Below, piece by piece: positions 7,339 to 14,096 of a DNA stretch of 27,976 nucleotides. Each line of letters begins with the position of its first letter. Position 1 is the first letter of the stretch. The notes under the pieces are model-generated. The model did not search any database. It was not told the DNA's origin and saw only the letters and a program-made list of their open reading frames with translations. The translations under genes were made by a program, and so were the position numbers. Origin of the DNA: JAAFIP01 sp043766985 (GTDB lineage: Bacteria > Pseudomonadota > Gammaproteobacteria > Burkholderiales > Burkholderiaceae_C); NCBI GenBank assembly GCA_043766985.1, contig JAYUHM010000181.1, positions 1 through 27,976 on the forward strand. Direction: 5' to 3'.

Positions 7339-8502
7339 ATGACCGATTTGAACAAACGCTCAGCCATCAAGCTGGTAGCCCTGACCGCGATAGCTGCCGC
7401 CGCGCTGATAGGTTGCAGCAAAAAAGAAGAGGCCAAGCCTGCTGCGCCCGCTGCAGCACCCGCCGCCTCTGCCCCCGCACCCAAAGCCGAGCCTTTAAAG
7501 GTGGCCTTCGCCTACGTAGGCCCCGTGGGCGACGGCGGCTGGACTTTTGCGCACGACAATGCCCGCAAAGCCATGGAAAAAGAGTTTGGCGACAAGGTAG
7601 TTACCAGCTTTGTAGAGAAAGTACCCGAGAGCGCCGACGCTGAGCGCGTTTTTCGCGACATGGCCGCCCAAGGCAACAAGCTGATCTTTGGCACCACCTT
7701 TGGCTACATGGAGCCCATGCTCAAAGTAGCCGCCGACACCAAGGGCGTCAAGTTTGAGCACGCCACCGGCTTTAAAACCGCCGAAAACATGCGCACCTAC
7801 GACAGCCGCACCTACGAGGGTGCCTACATGGCCGGCGTGATTGCCGGCAAGATGAGCAAGAGCGGCACGCTGGGCGTAGTGGCCTCGGTGCCCATCCCAG
7901 AAGTCATCCGCAACATCAACAGCTTTACGCTGGGCGCACAGTCCATCAACCCCAAAGTCAAAACTAAAGTCATTTGGGTGAACGAGTGGTTTAACCCACC
8001 CAAAGAAACCGAAGCTGCCACCGCCTTGATCAACGGCGGCGCCGACGTGCTGTTCCAAAACACCGACTCATCCGCCGTGCTGCAAACCGCCGAAAAGCTA
8101 GGCAAGCGCGCCTTCGGCTGGGACAGCGACATGACCGCCTACGGCCCCAAAGCCCACCTAGGCTCAGCCATCATCAACTGGGCCCCGTACTACATCAAAG
8201 CCACCCGCGAAGCACTAGAAGGCAAGTGGGCCACGGGCTCTAGCTGGTACGGCGTAAAAGAAGGCGCCATCGACATGGTCAGCATGGCAGCCGATGTGCC
8301 AGACGACACCAAGAAGCGCATTGACGAAATCAAAGCCGGCCTGAAAGACGGCACCTTCAGCATCTGGAAAGGCCCTATCACCGGCGCAGACGGCAAAGAG
8401 ATTTTGGCCAAAGACGCTGTAGTCGACGACAAGTTTTTGTCAGGCGTGAACTTCTACGTGCAAGGCGTGCAGGGCAAAATTCCTGGTGGCGACAAGAAGT
8501 AA
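7339..8502 (+). CDS. BMP-family nucleoside-binding lipoprotein
   Basis: Encodes 387 residues. A positively charged N-terminus and hydrophobic stretch end in the lipobox LIGC (Cys26), followed by a lysine patch and an Ala/Pro-rich linker (about 32-52), as expected for a membrane-anchored binding protein in the periplasm. The rest is the BMP/Med fold (PF02608): KVAFAYVGPVGDGGWTFAHD, later DSRTYEGAYMAGVIAGKMSK, GGADVLFQNTDSSAVLQTAE and GWDSDMTAYGPKAHLGSAII. It delivers nucleosides or purines to the ATPase and permeases at 2585-6235. An insert now separates it from them, and the strong hairpin terminator right after it ends the unit. ATG 7339 is preceded by a purine-rich stretch (GAAAGAGAAACGAG). 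Confidence 0.93.
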   Translation: MTDLNKRSAIKLVALTAIAAAALIGCSKKEEAKPAAPAAAPAASAPAPKAEPLKVAFAYVGPVGDGGWTFAHDNARKAMEKEFGDKVVTSFVEKVPESADAERVFRDMAAQGNKLIFGTTFGYMEPMLKVAADTKGVKFEHATGFKTAENMRTYDSRTYEGAYMAGVIAGKMSKSGTLGVVASVPIPEVIRNINSFTLGAQSINPKVKTKVIWVNEWFNPPKETEAATALINGGADVLFQNTDSSAVLQTAEKLGKRAFGWDSDMTAYGPKAHLGSAIINWAPYYIKATREALEGKWATGSSWYGVKEGAIDMVSMAADVPDDTKKRIDEIKAGLKDGTFSIWKGPITGADGKEILAKDAVVDDKFLSGVNFYVQGVQGKIPGGDKK

Positions 8503-8525
8503 TTTTTGTTTCTTTGCCTGATTGG

Positions 8526-8549
8526 AAAAGCTGCTTACGGGCAGCTTTT
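8526..8549 (+). terminator. Rho-independent terminator of the nucleoside transporter unit
   Basis: The stem AAAAGCTGC (8526-8534) pairs with GCAGCTTTT (8541-8549) around the loop TTACGG, and a run of T continues after it. It begins 24 bases after the lipoprotein stop. Confidence 0.85.
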
Positions 8550-8608
8550 TTTATTTTTTCTCTTGTAGTTTGCTTAAGGGGTTTGAATGCCTTGATGTTC
8601 CGGCATCG

Positions 8609-8740
8609 TGAGCTGCGGCGATGGAGGAAGTCGCGCTGTCAAAATTTTACGAAAACACGCGCGAATGTAGGTAACGTATTTCTAGCATATGCACCGCGCG
8701 CCTTTGTCCAAATTTTGCATCCCGACCACACTCCATCACC
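8609..8740 (+). repeat. Left arm of a decayed inverted repeat (coding relic)
   Basis: This stretch resembles the reverse complement of 9398-9530. Best matched parts are CACGCGCGAA and ATGCACCGCGCGCCTTT. One frame reads ALSKFYENTREC, similar to SLQKIYEITREL in the other arm, so both look like pieces of the same unidentified coding sequence. The left copy is broken by a stop. Confidence 0.6.
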
Positions 8741-8776
8741 GCTTGGCTAGGTGAGTGGCTATCAGTTTCAGCGAAA

Positions 8777-9241
8777 CTACTTCGCGGAATATCCTTGATG
8801 GAGTGTGATTATCGCAATGTCTCCCTTCCGACACTCTATTTGCGTTCCTTCATAAAAACGATTTGCATTTTCGTAGCCGATTGCAAATTTTAGAGTCAAC
8901 GATTTCGTAGATTCAAATACATGCTCACCTGGAGAAAATTCATACTTGAGGTGGCCAGCGACTAAACTAGCCAGCCGAAGTCCGTCATTCACATCTTGAG
9001 CAGAATTAACGAACGCTTGAACAGTTGAGTAGTAATTCAACTTGCGGTCAATGGATCTCTCAAAGGCGGACTCCCGGATACTTGAGCGCTCTCCCACTGT
9101 TAAAGAGATTTGAGAGCGGGAAAGACAAATCAAATGCGCCCACTTTTGATCGTATTCAGTAGGAGTAACTGCATTGGCGTTTATCGATACACATTGGAGC
9201 AACATCGCAAACATCAAAGACTCAGTTAGTCGAATTATCAT
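8777..9241 (-). CDS. Unrecognised secreted protein, AT-rich orphan
   Basis: Encodes 154 residues and has no family that I recognise. Residues 1-24 form a likely Sec signal peptide (hydrophobic core LMFAMLLQCVSI, cleavage after ANA). The mature part has two cysteines, in AHLICLSRS and TQIECRKGD, which could form one disulfide, and a predicted helical middle with YYSTVQAFVNSAQDVNDGLR. The gene is visibly AT-richer than its neighbours and lies between the inverted-repeat arms at 8609-8740 and 9398-9530, which points to horizontal acquisition. Start ATG 9241 has only a weak ribosome-binding site. It is a plausible periplasmic protein of unknown function. Confidence 0.6.
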   Translation of the reverse strand: MIIRLTESLMFAMLLQCVSINANAVTPTEYDQKWAHLICLSRSQISLTVGERSSIRESAFERSIDRKLNYYSTVQAFVNSAQDVNDGLRLASLVAGHLKYEFSPGEHVFESTKSLTLKFAIGYENANRFYEGTQIECRKGDIAIITLHQGYSAK

Positions 9242-9397
9242 TAGCGACTTTCGATAAGTTGGAGGTTAAGTCAAAATTTATATGACGCCACATTTCGATC
9301 ACCAAGTGTATCGTGTTTCTTTGGATTGGTTGCGCTGGGCGAGAAGGAATGCAGTGAGGCATCTATAGAACGTGCTGTTTCAAAAATGCACAGAACA

Positions 9398-9530
9398 ATG
9401 TGACGATGTGGGTTCGTCTCGATGAAAAAATCGTAGAAAGGCGCGCGGTGCATAAGGTGGCGGTGCGCGCCCGCAGTTCGCGCGTGATTTCGTAGATTTT
9501 TTGCAGCGAGATGCCCACGTCGAGTCCAGC
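9398..9530 (-). repeat. Right arm of a decayed inverted repeat (coding relic)
   Basis: Read on the minus strand, it gives GLDVGISLQKIYEITRELRA and then CTARL, similar in bases and in reading to the left arm at 8609-8740. The rest of the 370-base interval 9242-9611 holds no gene that I can support; its last 80 bases are the upstream region of the Rieske gene. Confidence 0.6.
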
Positions 9531-9611
9531 TCCCCGGTGCGCACGCTTAGAGTTGCAAAAGTGCTGCCGAAGCGAAGAAGCCGAATCAACAACTTAAGCA
9601 ATAATATAAAA

Positions 9612-10631
9612 ATGATTGAACGCATGCTCTGGCACCCCGTGGCTTTGTCTACCGATGTAGCGGACAAACCCGCTGCTGCGCAGTTGCTGGGCCAGGCGGT
9701 GGTACTGTGGCGTGATGGGCAGGGCGCTGTACAGGCCTGGGCTGACAAATGCCCGCACCGGGGGGCCAAGCTGTCGCTGGGGCGCGTGCAGACCAATGCA
9801 CAGGGCGCTGGCACTTTGGAGTGTGCCTACCACGGCTGGCAGTTTGATGGGTCGGGGCAGTGCACACTGGTGCCTGCACTGCCGCAGTTTGTGCCGCCTG
9901 CTGGCCACTGCGTTAAAGCCTTTGCGGCGCGTGAGGCCTATGGGCTGGTGTGGGTGCAGCTAGATGCTGCCCGTACCGAGCTGCCGTTGATGGGCACGGC
10001 GCAAGACGCGCGGCTGCGCACGGTGCAGTGCGGGCCGTATGACGTGGCCACCAGCGCGCCGCGTGTGGTGGAGAACTTTTTGGACATGGCGCACTTTGGC
10101 TTTGTGCACGAAGGCTACTTGGGTGCGCGCGACACGGTGGCGATGGCCGACTACACGGTTGAGCGCACGCTGCACGGCATTAAGGCCACGGGCTGCCGGG
10201 CCTGGCAGCCGCGGAGCAATGTGCACGCCAAGCGCGGTGCCGATGTGTCGTATACCTACGAGGTAATTTCGCCCTACTGCGCGGTGCTGACCAAGGTGCC
10301 TGAGTTGACGGGCAATAGCGTGGGCAGCACCGAGATGGACGGCAAAGCGGTGGAGTGGCGTGAGTCGATTGCGCTGTGGGTGTGCCCCGTCACGCCAGAG
10401 ACCAGCCGCGTGTGGTTTAGCTACGCGGTGGCTGACCATGAAAGCCCTGACTCGGTGCTGCAGGAGTTTCAAAACACCATCTTCGCGCAGGACAAGCCGG
10501 TGCTTGAATCGCAAAGCCCCGCCTGCTTGCCGCTGGATTTACGCAGCGAGCTGCATACCGCTGCCGACAAAGCGAGCAGCGCCTACCGCCGCTACTTGCA
10601 AGACAGCGGCATTACTTTTGGAGTGTGTTGA
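9612..10631 (+). CDS. Rieske-type non-heme iron oxygenase
   Basis: Encodes 339 residues. The Rieske [2Fe-2S] ligands are in ADKCPHRGAKLS (C47, H49) and LECAYHGWQF (C71, H74). The catalytic iron site is in VVENFLDMAHFGFVHEGYLG, with H161 and H166 and the bridging D158. Length and layout fit the vanillate-demethylase/N-demethylase side of the family: single alpha subunit, needs a separate reductase, does O- or N-dealkylation or ring hydroxylation. No reductase is nearby. ATG 9612 is used; ATG 9624 is possible. The stop is one base from the adenine-deaminase start, so the two are co-expressed. That pairing, and the purine transporter upstream, suggest a substituted purine as substrate (inference). 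Confidence 0.85.
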   Translation: MIERMLWHPVALSTDVADKPAAAQLLGQAVVLWRDGQGAVQAWADKCPHRGAKLSLGRVQTNAQGAGTLECAYHGWQFDGSGQCTLVPALPQFVPPAGHCVKAFAAREAYGLVWVQLDAARTELPLMGTAQDARLRTVQCGPYDVATSAPRVVENFLDMAHFGFVHEGYLGARDTVAMADYTVERTLHGIKATGCRAWQPRSNVHAKRGADVSYTYEVISPYCAVLTKVPELTGNSVGSTEMDGKAVEWRESIALWVCPVTPETSRVWFSYAVADHESPDSVLQEFQNTIFAQDKPVLESQSPACLPLDLRSELHTAADKASSAYRRYLQDSGITFGVC

Positions 10632-10632
10632 G

Positions 10633-11676
10633 ATGGCCTTTAATGTCAAACCAGTTGCTGCACAGCGCCTGCCCGAGCTGCTGCGCCGCATGCCCAAGGC
10701 CGAGCTGCATATCCATATCGAAGGCTCGCTGGAGCCTGAGCTGATCTTTGCCTTGGCGCAGCGCAACGCGATGCAAATTGCCTACGCCAGTGTGGAAGAC
10801 CTGCGCAAAGCCTACGCGTTTAGCAATTTGCAAAGCTTTTTGGATATTTACTACGCAGGTGCCTCGGTGCTCATCACCGAGCAAGACTTTTACGATATGG
10901 CCCATGCCTACCTGGCACGGGCAGCTATGGATAACGTAGTGCGCGCAGAGATTTTCTTTGACCCGCAGACCCATATCGCGCGCGGCGTGGCGATGGAAAC
11001 AGTTATCAACGGCCTGCACCGCGCCTGCGCAGACGCCAAAGCCGCGCTGGGCGTAGACGCCGCGCTCATCCTGTGCTTTTTGCGCCATTTGAGTGAGCAA
11101 GACGCTTTTGAAACGCTGGAGCAAGCGCTGCCGTACCGCGATAAATTCATAGGCATAGGCCTGGACAGTGGCGAGCTGGGCAACCCACCCGAGAAGTTTG
11201 CCAAGGTGTTTAAGCGCTGCAAAGCGCTGGGCTTTCACCTGGTAGCCCATGCAGGCGAAGAAGGCCCGCCCGCCTACGTGTGGGCTGCGCTGGATGTGTT
11301 GAAAGTAGAGCGCATAGACCACGGCGTGCAGTCCAGCAAAGACGCACTCTTGATGCAGCGCCTGGCCAAAGACCGCATACCCCTCACCGTGTGCCCGCTT
11401 AGCAACCTCAAGCTGTGTGTAGTGCCTACGCTGGCAGACCACAACCTGGGCGCATTGCTGGGCGCGGGCCTGTGCGCCATGGTCAACTCTGACGACCCGG
11501 CCTACTTTGGCGGTTACATCAACAACAACTTTACCCAAACCTTTGCCGCCACTGGGCTAAGCGCGCAGCACGCTTACCAGCTCGCCTGCAACAGTTTTGA
11601 GGCCAGCTTTATATCGGCAGCGCAAAAGCGCCTGTACACAGACCGGGTAAACGAGGCGTTTGAGACCTTTTGTTGA
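10633..11676 (+). CDS. Adenine/adenosine deaminase family, adenine-deaminase type
   Basis: Encodes 347 residues of the amidohydrolase family that removes the 6-amino group of adenine or adenosine (or a relative) to give hypoxanthine or inosine. Zinc ligands are visible: ELHIHIEGS (H26, H28), HLVAHAGEE, and NSDDPAYFGG with the aspartate; RIDHGVQ carries another active-site histidine. VCPLSNLKL followed by SDDPAYFGGYINNNF resembles the adenine-deaminase subgroup more than true adenosine deaminases. The start at ATG 10633 lies one base after the Rieske stop. Fits salvage or breakdown of purines taken up by the BMP transporter at 2585-8502. Substrate preference needs assay; an N6-substituted adenine is an alternative. 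Confidence 0.88.
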   Translation: MAFNVKPVAAQRLPELLRRMPKAELHIHIEGSLEPELIFALAQRNAMQIAYASVEDLRKAYAFSNLQSFLDIYYAGASVLITEQDFYDMAHAYLARAAMDNVVRAEIFFDPQTHIARGVAMETVINGLHRACADAKAALGVDAALILCFLRHLSEQDAFETLEQALPYRDKFIGIGLDSGELGNPPEKFAKVFKRCKALGFHLVAHAGEEGPPAYVWAALDVLKVERIDHGVQSSKDALLMQRLAKDRIPLTVCPLSNLKLCVVPTLADHNLGALLGAGLCAMVNSDDPAYFGGYINNNFTQTFAATGLSAQHAYQLACNSFEASFISAAQKRLYTDRVNEAFETFC

Positions 11677-11692
11677 ACGGGTGGATGCTTCT

Positions 11693-11741
11693 AATTTAAT
11701 AGCTGCTCGTGCTATGCTCTATTGGGCTTGTGGCCTAAAAC
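11693..11741 (-). repeat. Repeat A, copy 2
   Basis: In inverted orientation: AATAGCTGCTCGTGCTATGC followed by TCTATTGGGCTTGTGGCCTA. It starts 17 bases after the deaminase stop. The extended TGTGGCCTAAAA end is shared with copy 1 at 5246-5298. Confidence 0.85.
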
Positions 11742-11791
11742 ACCTATAAATAGCTGAAATATCAGCCAGGTCGCCCATTTGCCAAGACATG

Positions 11792-11806
11792 CGCGCAACT
11801 TGCGCG
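11792..11806. promoter_or_regulatory. Palindrome upstream of the SDR gene, possible operator
   Basis: CGCGCAACTTGCGCG reads as a near-perfect dyad, CGCGCAA and TTGCGCG around one base, about 38 bases before the SDR start. No partner regulator is evident. Confidence 0.3.
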
Positions 11807-11843
11807 ACAATGCATCCCATCCCCATTTTCTAAGAGAGACAAC

Positions 11844-12767
11844 ATGACGCTAGATTTCAAAGGCAAGGTCGCCATCGTTACCGGAGCGGGCGGAGGTTTG
11901 GGCAGGCAGCACGCGCTGGCATTGGCCGCGCGCGGCGCCAAAGTGGTGGTGAATGATTTGGGCGGCGCCGTGAATGGTGGCGCAGCCGGCAGCGGCACGA
12001 GCGTCAGCGCGGCGCAGGCGGTGGTGAATGAGATCAAAGCCCTAGGCGGTGAGGCGCTCGCTAACGGCGCGTCGGTAACCGACTACGCCGCCGTGCAGGC
12101 CATGGTGCTGCAGGCGGTAGATGCCTGGGGCCGTGTCGATATTTTGGTAAACAACGCCGGCATTTTGCGCGACAAAAGCTTTAGCAAGATGGAGATCGAC
12201 GACTTTAAACTGGTGATGGACGTGCACCTGATGGGCGCCGTGCACTGCTGCAAAGCCGTGTGGCCGCACATGGTGGCGCAAAAATACGGCCGCATTGTGA
12301 TGACCACCAGCTCCAGCGGCCTGTATGGCAACTTTGGCCAAGCCAACTACGGCGCGGCCAAAATGGCCTTGGTGGGGCTAATGCAAACCCTCAGCATTGA
12401 AGGTGCCAAGAGCGACATCCGAGTCAACTGTCTGGCCCCTACTGCCGCCACGCGCATGACCGAAGGCCTGATGCCGCAAGACGTGCTGGACGCCCTGCAA
12501 CCTGAATTTGTAGTGCCCGCCATGTTGGTGCTGGCGTCTACCGATGCGCCCAACCGCACCGTGCTGTGCGCCGGTGCAGGCACCTTTGAGGCCGCGCACA
12601 TCACCCTCACGCAAGGCGTGCACATTGGTACCGACGAAGATGCTCCCGAGCAGCTGGCAGCGCATTTAGCCGCAGTACGCAGCCGTACCGGTGAGACAGT
12701 GCCTATGAGTGGTGCAGAGCAGGGGACTAATGAAATTTACAAGGCAAAACAGGCTGTAGCCCAATAG
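11844..12767 (+). CDS. Short-chain dehydrogenase, (3R)-hydroxyacyl-CoA dehydrogenase type
   Basis: Encodes 307 residues of the classical SDR fold. The NAD-binding motif TGAGGGLGRQHALALAARGA (13-32) and VVVNDLGG, with the longer loop after it, are typical of the dehydrogenase domain of multifunctional enzyme 2/17beta-HSD4, which oxidises (3R)-hydroxyacyl-CoA with NAD. NNAG (103-106), Ser157, Tyr169 and Lys173 (SSSGLYGNFGQANYGAAK) complete the active site. The C-terminal part after about 250 is not a hydratase domain, so this is a stand-alone dehydrogenase. AGAGAGA precedes ATG 11844. Its last residues, VAQ, and the stop come from repeat A copy 3. Likely role in fatty-acid or side-chain beta-oxidation; substrate unknown. 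Confidence 0.88.
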   Translation: MTLDFKGKVAIVTGAGGGLGRQHALALAARGAKVVVNDLGGAVNGGAAGSGTSVSAAQAVVNEIKALGGEALANGASVTDYAAVQAMVLQAVDAWGRVDILVNNAGILRDKSFSKMEIDDFKLVMDVHLMGAVHCCKAVWPHMVAQKYGRIVMTTSSSGLYGNFGQANYGAAKMALVGLMQTLSIEGAKSDIRVNCLAPTAATRMTEGLMPQDVLDALQPEFVVPAMLVLASTDAPNRTVLCAGAGTFEAAHITLTQGVHIGTDEDAPEQLAAHLAAVRSRTGETVPMSGAEQGTNEIYKAKQAVAQ

Positions 12768-12798
12768 AATTTAGCACGAACAGCTATTAAGTAAGTAG
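12756..12798 (+). repeat. Repeat A, copy 3, supplies the SDR stop codon
   Basis: GTAGCCCAATAGAATTTAGC continuing with ACGAACAGCTATTAAGTAAG. The TAG at 12765-12767 inside the repeat is the stop of the SDR gene. Confidence 0.85.
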
Positions 12799-12845
12799 CA
12801 AATTATAAGTTGCGTTAAATGAACAGCGTCGAGAGGCGCTGCAAT

Positions 12846-13442
12846 TTATAGTGCAATGCGGCCTAGTACGTTCAACTTGCTGCCGGTGCGCTTTAGTACC
12901 ACGCCTTCGCCAGACGCGGGCGTGATGCCCGTGATGGCGGTGATATTGACTTGGTGCGTGACAACCACCAGTACGCCTGGCCCCTTCCAGTTAAGCAGCA
13001 GTTTGCGTGCACCGGCTGTTTGCGCAGGCTCCCGCTCGGACTGCGCAAAGAAGGAGTTAAACAAGGGGTCGTCCACCGGCTGGCCAGGAAAAGCGAGTTG
13101 CGCCGTCTCGCGGGTACGGCACCACTGCGAGGTGCGCACCTCCCGTACCGCAATGCCACGAGAGCGGAAACTCTCCCCTAGCGCGCGGGCCTGCGCACGA
13201 CCTGCCTCGTCCAAATTGCGCTGCGTGCTGCAGTCATCCAATTGAAAGCCCGGCGGATCGCCCACCCCGGGCGCGTTGGCATGGCGAAGCAAAACAATGC
13301 TGCCATTGCCTAGCGCTGCCCAGGCGGCCTTATCGTTGCTATCGGCTGCATGCACAGGTAACGCGGCCAAAGCCAACCCGCTTGCTACCGCACAAGTCAA
13401 GCGCCGGATCGATCGCGGCAAGGAGAAATCTATTAAAAACAT
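12846..13442 (-). CDS. Periplasmic histidine phosphatase superfamily protein
   Basis: Encodes 198 residues with a Sec signal peptide (about 1-32, hydrophobic ASGLALAALPVHA). The phosphohistidine motif is LLRHANAPG (R53, H54), with RHA in place of the usual RHG. It is followed by RTSQWCRTRETAQLAFPG, carrying the second active-site arginines, and VVVTHQVNITAITG with the second histidine. This is the branch-1 fold of SixA/phosphoglycerate-mutase relatives; secreted members usually act on small phosphate esters. Repeat A copy 4 ends just before its ATG (13442), and no Shine-Dalgarno is visible between them. Converges with the SDR gene; a weak stem (CAGCG/CGCTG at 12824-12841) lies between the two. 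Confidence 0.8.
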   Translation of the reverse strand: MFLIDFSLPRSIRRLTCAVASGLALAALPVHAADSNDKAAWAALGNGSIVLLRHANAPGVGDPPGFQLDDCSTQRNLDEAGRAQARALGESFRSRGIAVREVRTSQWCRTRETAQLAFPGQPVDDPLFNSFFAQSEREPAQTAGARKLLLNWKGPGVLVVVTHQVNITAITGITPASGEGVVLKRTGSKLNVLGRIAL

Positions 13443-13446
13443 GGCG

Positions 13447-13490
13447 GTAGCCCAATAGAATATGGCACAAGCAGCTATTTATTAAATAGC
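13447..13490 (+). repeat. Repeat A, copy 4, abutting the phosphatase start
   Basis: GTAGCCCAATAGAATATGGC followed by ACAAGCAGCTATTTATTAAA. On the minus strand its GGGCTAC end reads directly into CGCCATG, the phosphatase start, so the repeat forms the 5' leader of that gene. Confidence 0.85.
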
Positions 13491-13513
13491 GTCACGCTCT
13501 ACATCACCGCATT

Positions 13514-13978
13514 TTAGGGCGCAATAGTGGCCTGCGCAATGCCGCCTAATGCTTTCTTCAGGCTCTCTACCGCAGGGCAATTGGCTGCGCCATGGCGCTT
13601 GGCCAGGTACTCTGGGTCGTTGTAGCTCAGCATCACCTTGCCGGCGTCGTTGGTCCACACCAGGGCTTTAAGGGGCAGGTCAATGCCCGCGGTTTGCGCG
13701 CATTCCATCAGCGGTGTGCCGCCTTGTGGATTGCCAAAAATCAGCAGCTCGGTAGGGCGCAAGGTTTTGCCAATTTTGGCGGCACCAGCGGCGTGGTCGA
13801 TGCGTGCAAACACGTTCAGGCCGCGCTCTTTGACGACGCCTTCCAGCCGTGTCATGGTCTCGGCAGCGCTGCGCGGGCTCACTACACTGATAAGACCATC
13901 GGCTTGCGCCCACAGGCTGCTGGACAAGACGAGGCCGATCGCCAAAGCGGCAAGTTTTGCTGCGGCTGAATTCTTCGT
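13514..13978 (-). CDS. DUF302-domain secreted protein with apparent ACG start
   Basis: The mature part matches DUF302 (PF03625): SAAETMTRLEGVVKERGLNV, then ARIDHAAGAAKIG, LRPTELLIFGNPQGGTPLM and LPLKALVWTNDAGKVMLSYN. It is a small periplasmic fold of unknown function. A good signal peptide, KNSAAAKLAALAIGLVLSSS ending in WAQA, is only obtained if translation starts at an ACG (13978-13976) that has GGAG five bases before it. No ATG or GTG lies between the upstream in-frame stop and the mature domain, and the next option is a TTG at 13945 inside the hydrophobic core. So either ACG is used, or an ATG was changed to ACG and the gene is damaged or poorly expressed. Confidence 0.7.
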   Translation of the reverse strand, partial: TKNSAAAKLAALAIGLVLSSSLWAQADGLISVVSPRSAAETMTRLEGVVKERGLNVFARIDHAAGAAKIGKTLRPTELLIFGNPQGGTPLMECAQTAGIDLPLKALVWTNDAGKVMLSYNDPEYLAKRHGAANCPAVESLKKALGGIAQATIAP

Positions 13979-14096
13979 GGGTGCTCCAATAGGTTGTAAA
14001 AGCGTTTAGTCTCCAGTGCAGAGCGTTTATTACACACCGTCGGTGACAACGCAACCATGGACACCAGAAAGCCCCCAGGAGCAGGGTGGCCGACTT

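Noticed and set aside
8514..8750. Plus-strand open frame of 78 codons after the BMP lipoprotein
   Set aside because: It covers the rho-independent terminator and the left arm of the inverted repeat; no start signal or domain.
9380..9814. Minus-strand frame of 144 codons before and over the Rieske gene
   Set aside because: Half of it is antisense to the Rieske 5' region and the rest is the repeat arm read out of frame.
10612..11538. Long minus-strand open frame (308 codons) opposite the adenine deaminase gene
   Set aside because: It is the antisense of a gene with clear active-site motifs; high GC at third positions keeps antisense frames open. It has no recognisable domain.
12824..12841. 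Hairpin CAGCG/CGCTG between the SDR and phosphatase genes as a terminator
   Set aside because: Five-base stem, eight-base loop and no T-run on either strand.
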